Origin: Acidisarcina sp.
GTDB lineage: Bacteria; Acidobacteriota; Blastocatellia; Pyrinomonadales; Pyrinomonadaceae
Length of the DNA stretch: 5,949 nucleotides
NCBI GenBank assembly: GCA_021155145.1
Contig: JAJNPX010000270.1
Coordinates: 1 to 5,949, forward strand
Direction: 5' to 3'
The translations under genes and the position numbers were made by a program. The stretch's first letter is position 1, and each line of letters opens with the position of its first letter. Positions 5,386 through 5,949 of this stretch are shown piece after piece. Under the pieces are notes generated by a model. It ran no database searches. It was not told where the DNA came from and was given only the letters and a program-made list of their open reading frames with translations.

Positions 5386-5424
5386 GTAGCCCGCACGTAA
5401 GTAAGGGCTCCGGTCGGCGATTCG
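5386..5424 (+). repeat. 39-bp direct repeat, copy A
   Basis: Pairs with copy B at 5611-5649; 34 of 39 positions are identical, including the shared block AGTAAGGGCTCCGGTCGG. Nearby, CCTGCGTGTC occurs at both 5375-5384 and 5441-5450. The two long copies bracket the hairpin run at 5472-5573. Confidence 0.8.
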
Positions 5425-5471
5425 GGTGTGCGGCCATAAACCTGCGTGTCGCCTTCGATCCCGTCGTTGTT

Positions 5472-5573
5472 GCTCCCCTTCAGGGAGCGTGTGGTTGCCT
5501 ACGCCTTACCTAGGGATCCGCTCGCAAAGCCTCGCTGCTCCCTAGGCTTTATAAGTTTGTCGCCGTCGGCGAC
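5472..5573. repeat. Run of three hairpins between the 39-bp repeats
   Basis: Three perfect inverted repeats follow each other: GCTCCC/GGGAGC (5472-5477 and 5483-5488, five-base loop), CCTAGGGA/TCCCTAGG (5509-5516 and 5539-5546, 22-base interior) and GTCGCC/GGCGAC (5559-5564 and 5568-5573, three-base loop). The dense structure and lack of a gene suggest a dispersed intergenic repeat of the REP/MITE kind or a structured RNA. No flanking target duplication or transposase was seen, and other copies cannot be checked from this window. Confidence 0.6.
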
Positions 5574-5610
5574 GGGAATTGCCTTTTTCGAGGGCCTCGG
5601 TAATTCATTA

Positions 5611-5649
5611 GTAGCCAGCACGACAGTAAGGGCTCCGGTCGGGGCTTCG
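5611..5649 (+). repeat. 39-bp direct repeat, copy B
   Basis: Second copy of the repeat at 5386-5424, 225 bases downstream in the same orientation, with five substitutions and no gaps. The conserved centre and variable edges suggest divergence of an older duplicated element. Confidence 0.8.
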
Positions 5650-5872
5650 AGCGATGAAAAGAGTCTTTATGCAGATAAGGGGCCGATCGGTTCTGAGCCG
5701 TGTAGCGGCGGTATGAGTGTGAGTCAGAGCTGCGTGCTAATACTGGAAGGCGGGAATTCCAGACGCGGTAGAATACTTATGTTCACACCCAAAATGCACT
5801 TGAGGAGCGTTATATTGTCTACAGCCTCTAGTTGCTGTGCATGTCACATGCCCACATTTACTGCGTAAGACG
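5650..5872. other. Non-coding spacer without recognised gene
   Basis: Only small signals are visible: TGGAA/TTCCA around an eight-base loop near 5743-5760, and ACAGC/GCTGT (5821-5825 and 5834-5838). An in-frame ATG at 5654 gives a 20-residue peptide with no supporting ribosome site. No T-rich tail that could end the tRNA transcript was found. Confidence 0.5.
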
Positions 5873-5948
<76 letters not shown>

Positions 5949-5949
5949 A

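Noticed and set aside
5069..5437. Open frames of about 120 codons on the minus strand
   Set aside because: They are created by the GC-rich 38-bp tandem repeats; the translation repeats the same WTARVPR-like and SGPHASRVQ-like blocks and shows no start signal.
5838..5850. GCATGT-C-ACATGC palindrome as tRNA terminator
   Set aside because: A one-base loop cannot form the full stem and no U-rich tail follows on the minus strand.
5446..5868. 140-codon open frame on the plus strand
   Set aside because: It runs through the hairpin run and a copy of the 39-bp repeat, has low-complexity composition, no ribosome binding site and no family resemblance.

Overview
The window looks like a piece of a bacterial chromosome of moderate GC content. 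It carries ordinary housekeeping genes, a small catabolic operon, a regulator, and about 1 kb of repeat-rich non-coding DNA that ends at a tRNA gene. The protein styles (the bL21/bL27 pair, the long one-component Crp/Fnr-like regulator, an RHS-like C-terminal tail at the left edge) and the repeat-rich spacer fit Acidobacteriota, perhaps the Blastocatellia/Pyrinomonadaceae side. That placement is an impression from sequence style and was not tested.

Layout. Positions 1-274 hold the 3' end of a gene whose start lies outside the window. Positions 334-1124 hold a complete minus-strand ribosomal protein operon. It has a near-consensus sigma-70 type promoter (TTGACC-17-TATAAT), a leader hairpin, rplU (bL21), rpmA (bL27) and an intrinsic terminator. 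A plus-strand gene for an unidentified four-helix membrane protein follows (1255-1722). It is convergent with hpt (1719-2273, minus), and the two genes overlap by the four bases CTAG. A terminator hairpin holds both stop codons in its loop.

The most interesting part is 2364-3991. It encodes an RpiB-family sugar-phosphate isomerase and a deoxyribose-phosphate aldolase (DeoC), joined by an ATGA overlap. Both enzymes carry N-terminal extensions that begin with a short amphipathic helix, like the encapsulation peptides that target cargo to bacterial microcompartments. RpiB plus DeoC is the signature enzyme pair of the 'sugar phosphate utilization' (SPU) class of microcompartment loci. The RpiB also has an extra segment resembling a motif in EutT/EutQ-type microcompartment proteins. 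No shell genes are in the window, so these are either cargo of a locus encoded elsewhere or the edge of one. hpt is transcribed divergently from this pair and their candidate promoters overlap. This makes metabolic sense: breakdown of (deoxy)nucleosides yields bases for Hpt and pentose phosphates for RpiB/DeoC.

A Crp/Fnr-type regulator (4140-4841) follows on the same strand, after a spacer with a 22-bp interrupted palindrome that could be an operator. From 4842 to 5872 I see no convincing gene. The stretch holds a cluster of TGGAAACC octamers, two 38-bp tandem repeats with an internal hairpin, a pair of 39-bp direct repeats 225 bp apart, and a run of three hairpins. A tRNA-Thr(UGU) gene on the minus strand closes the window.
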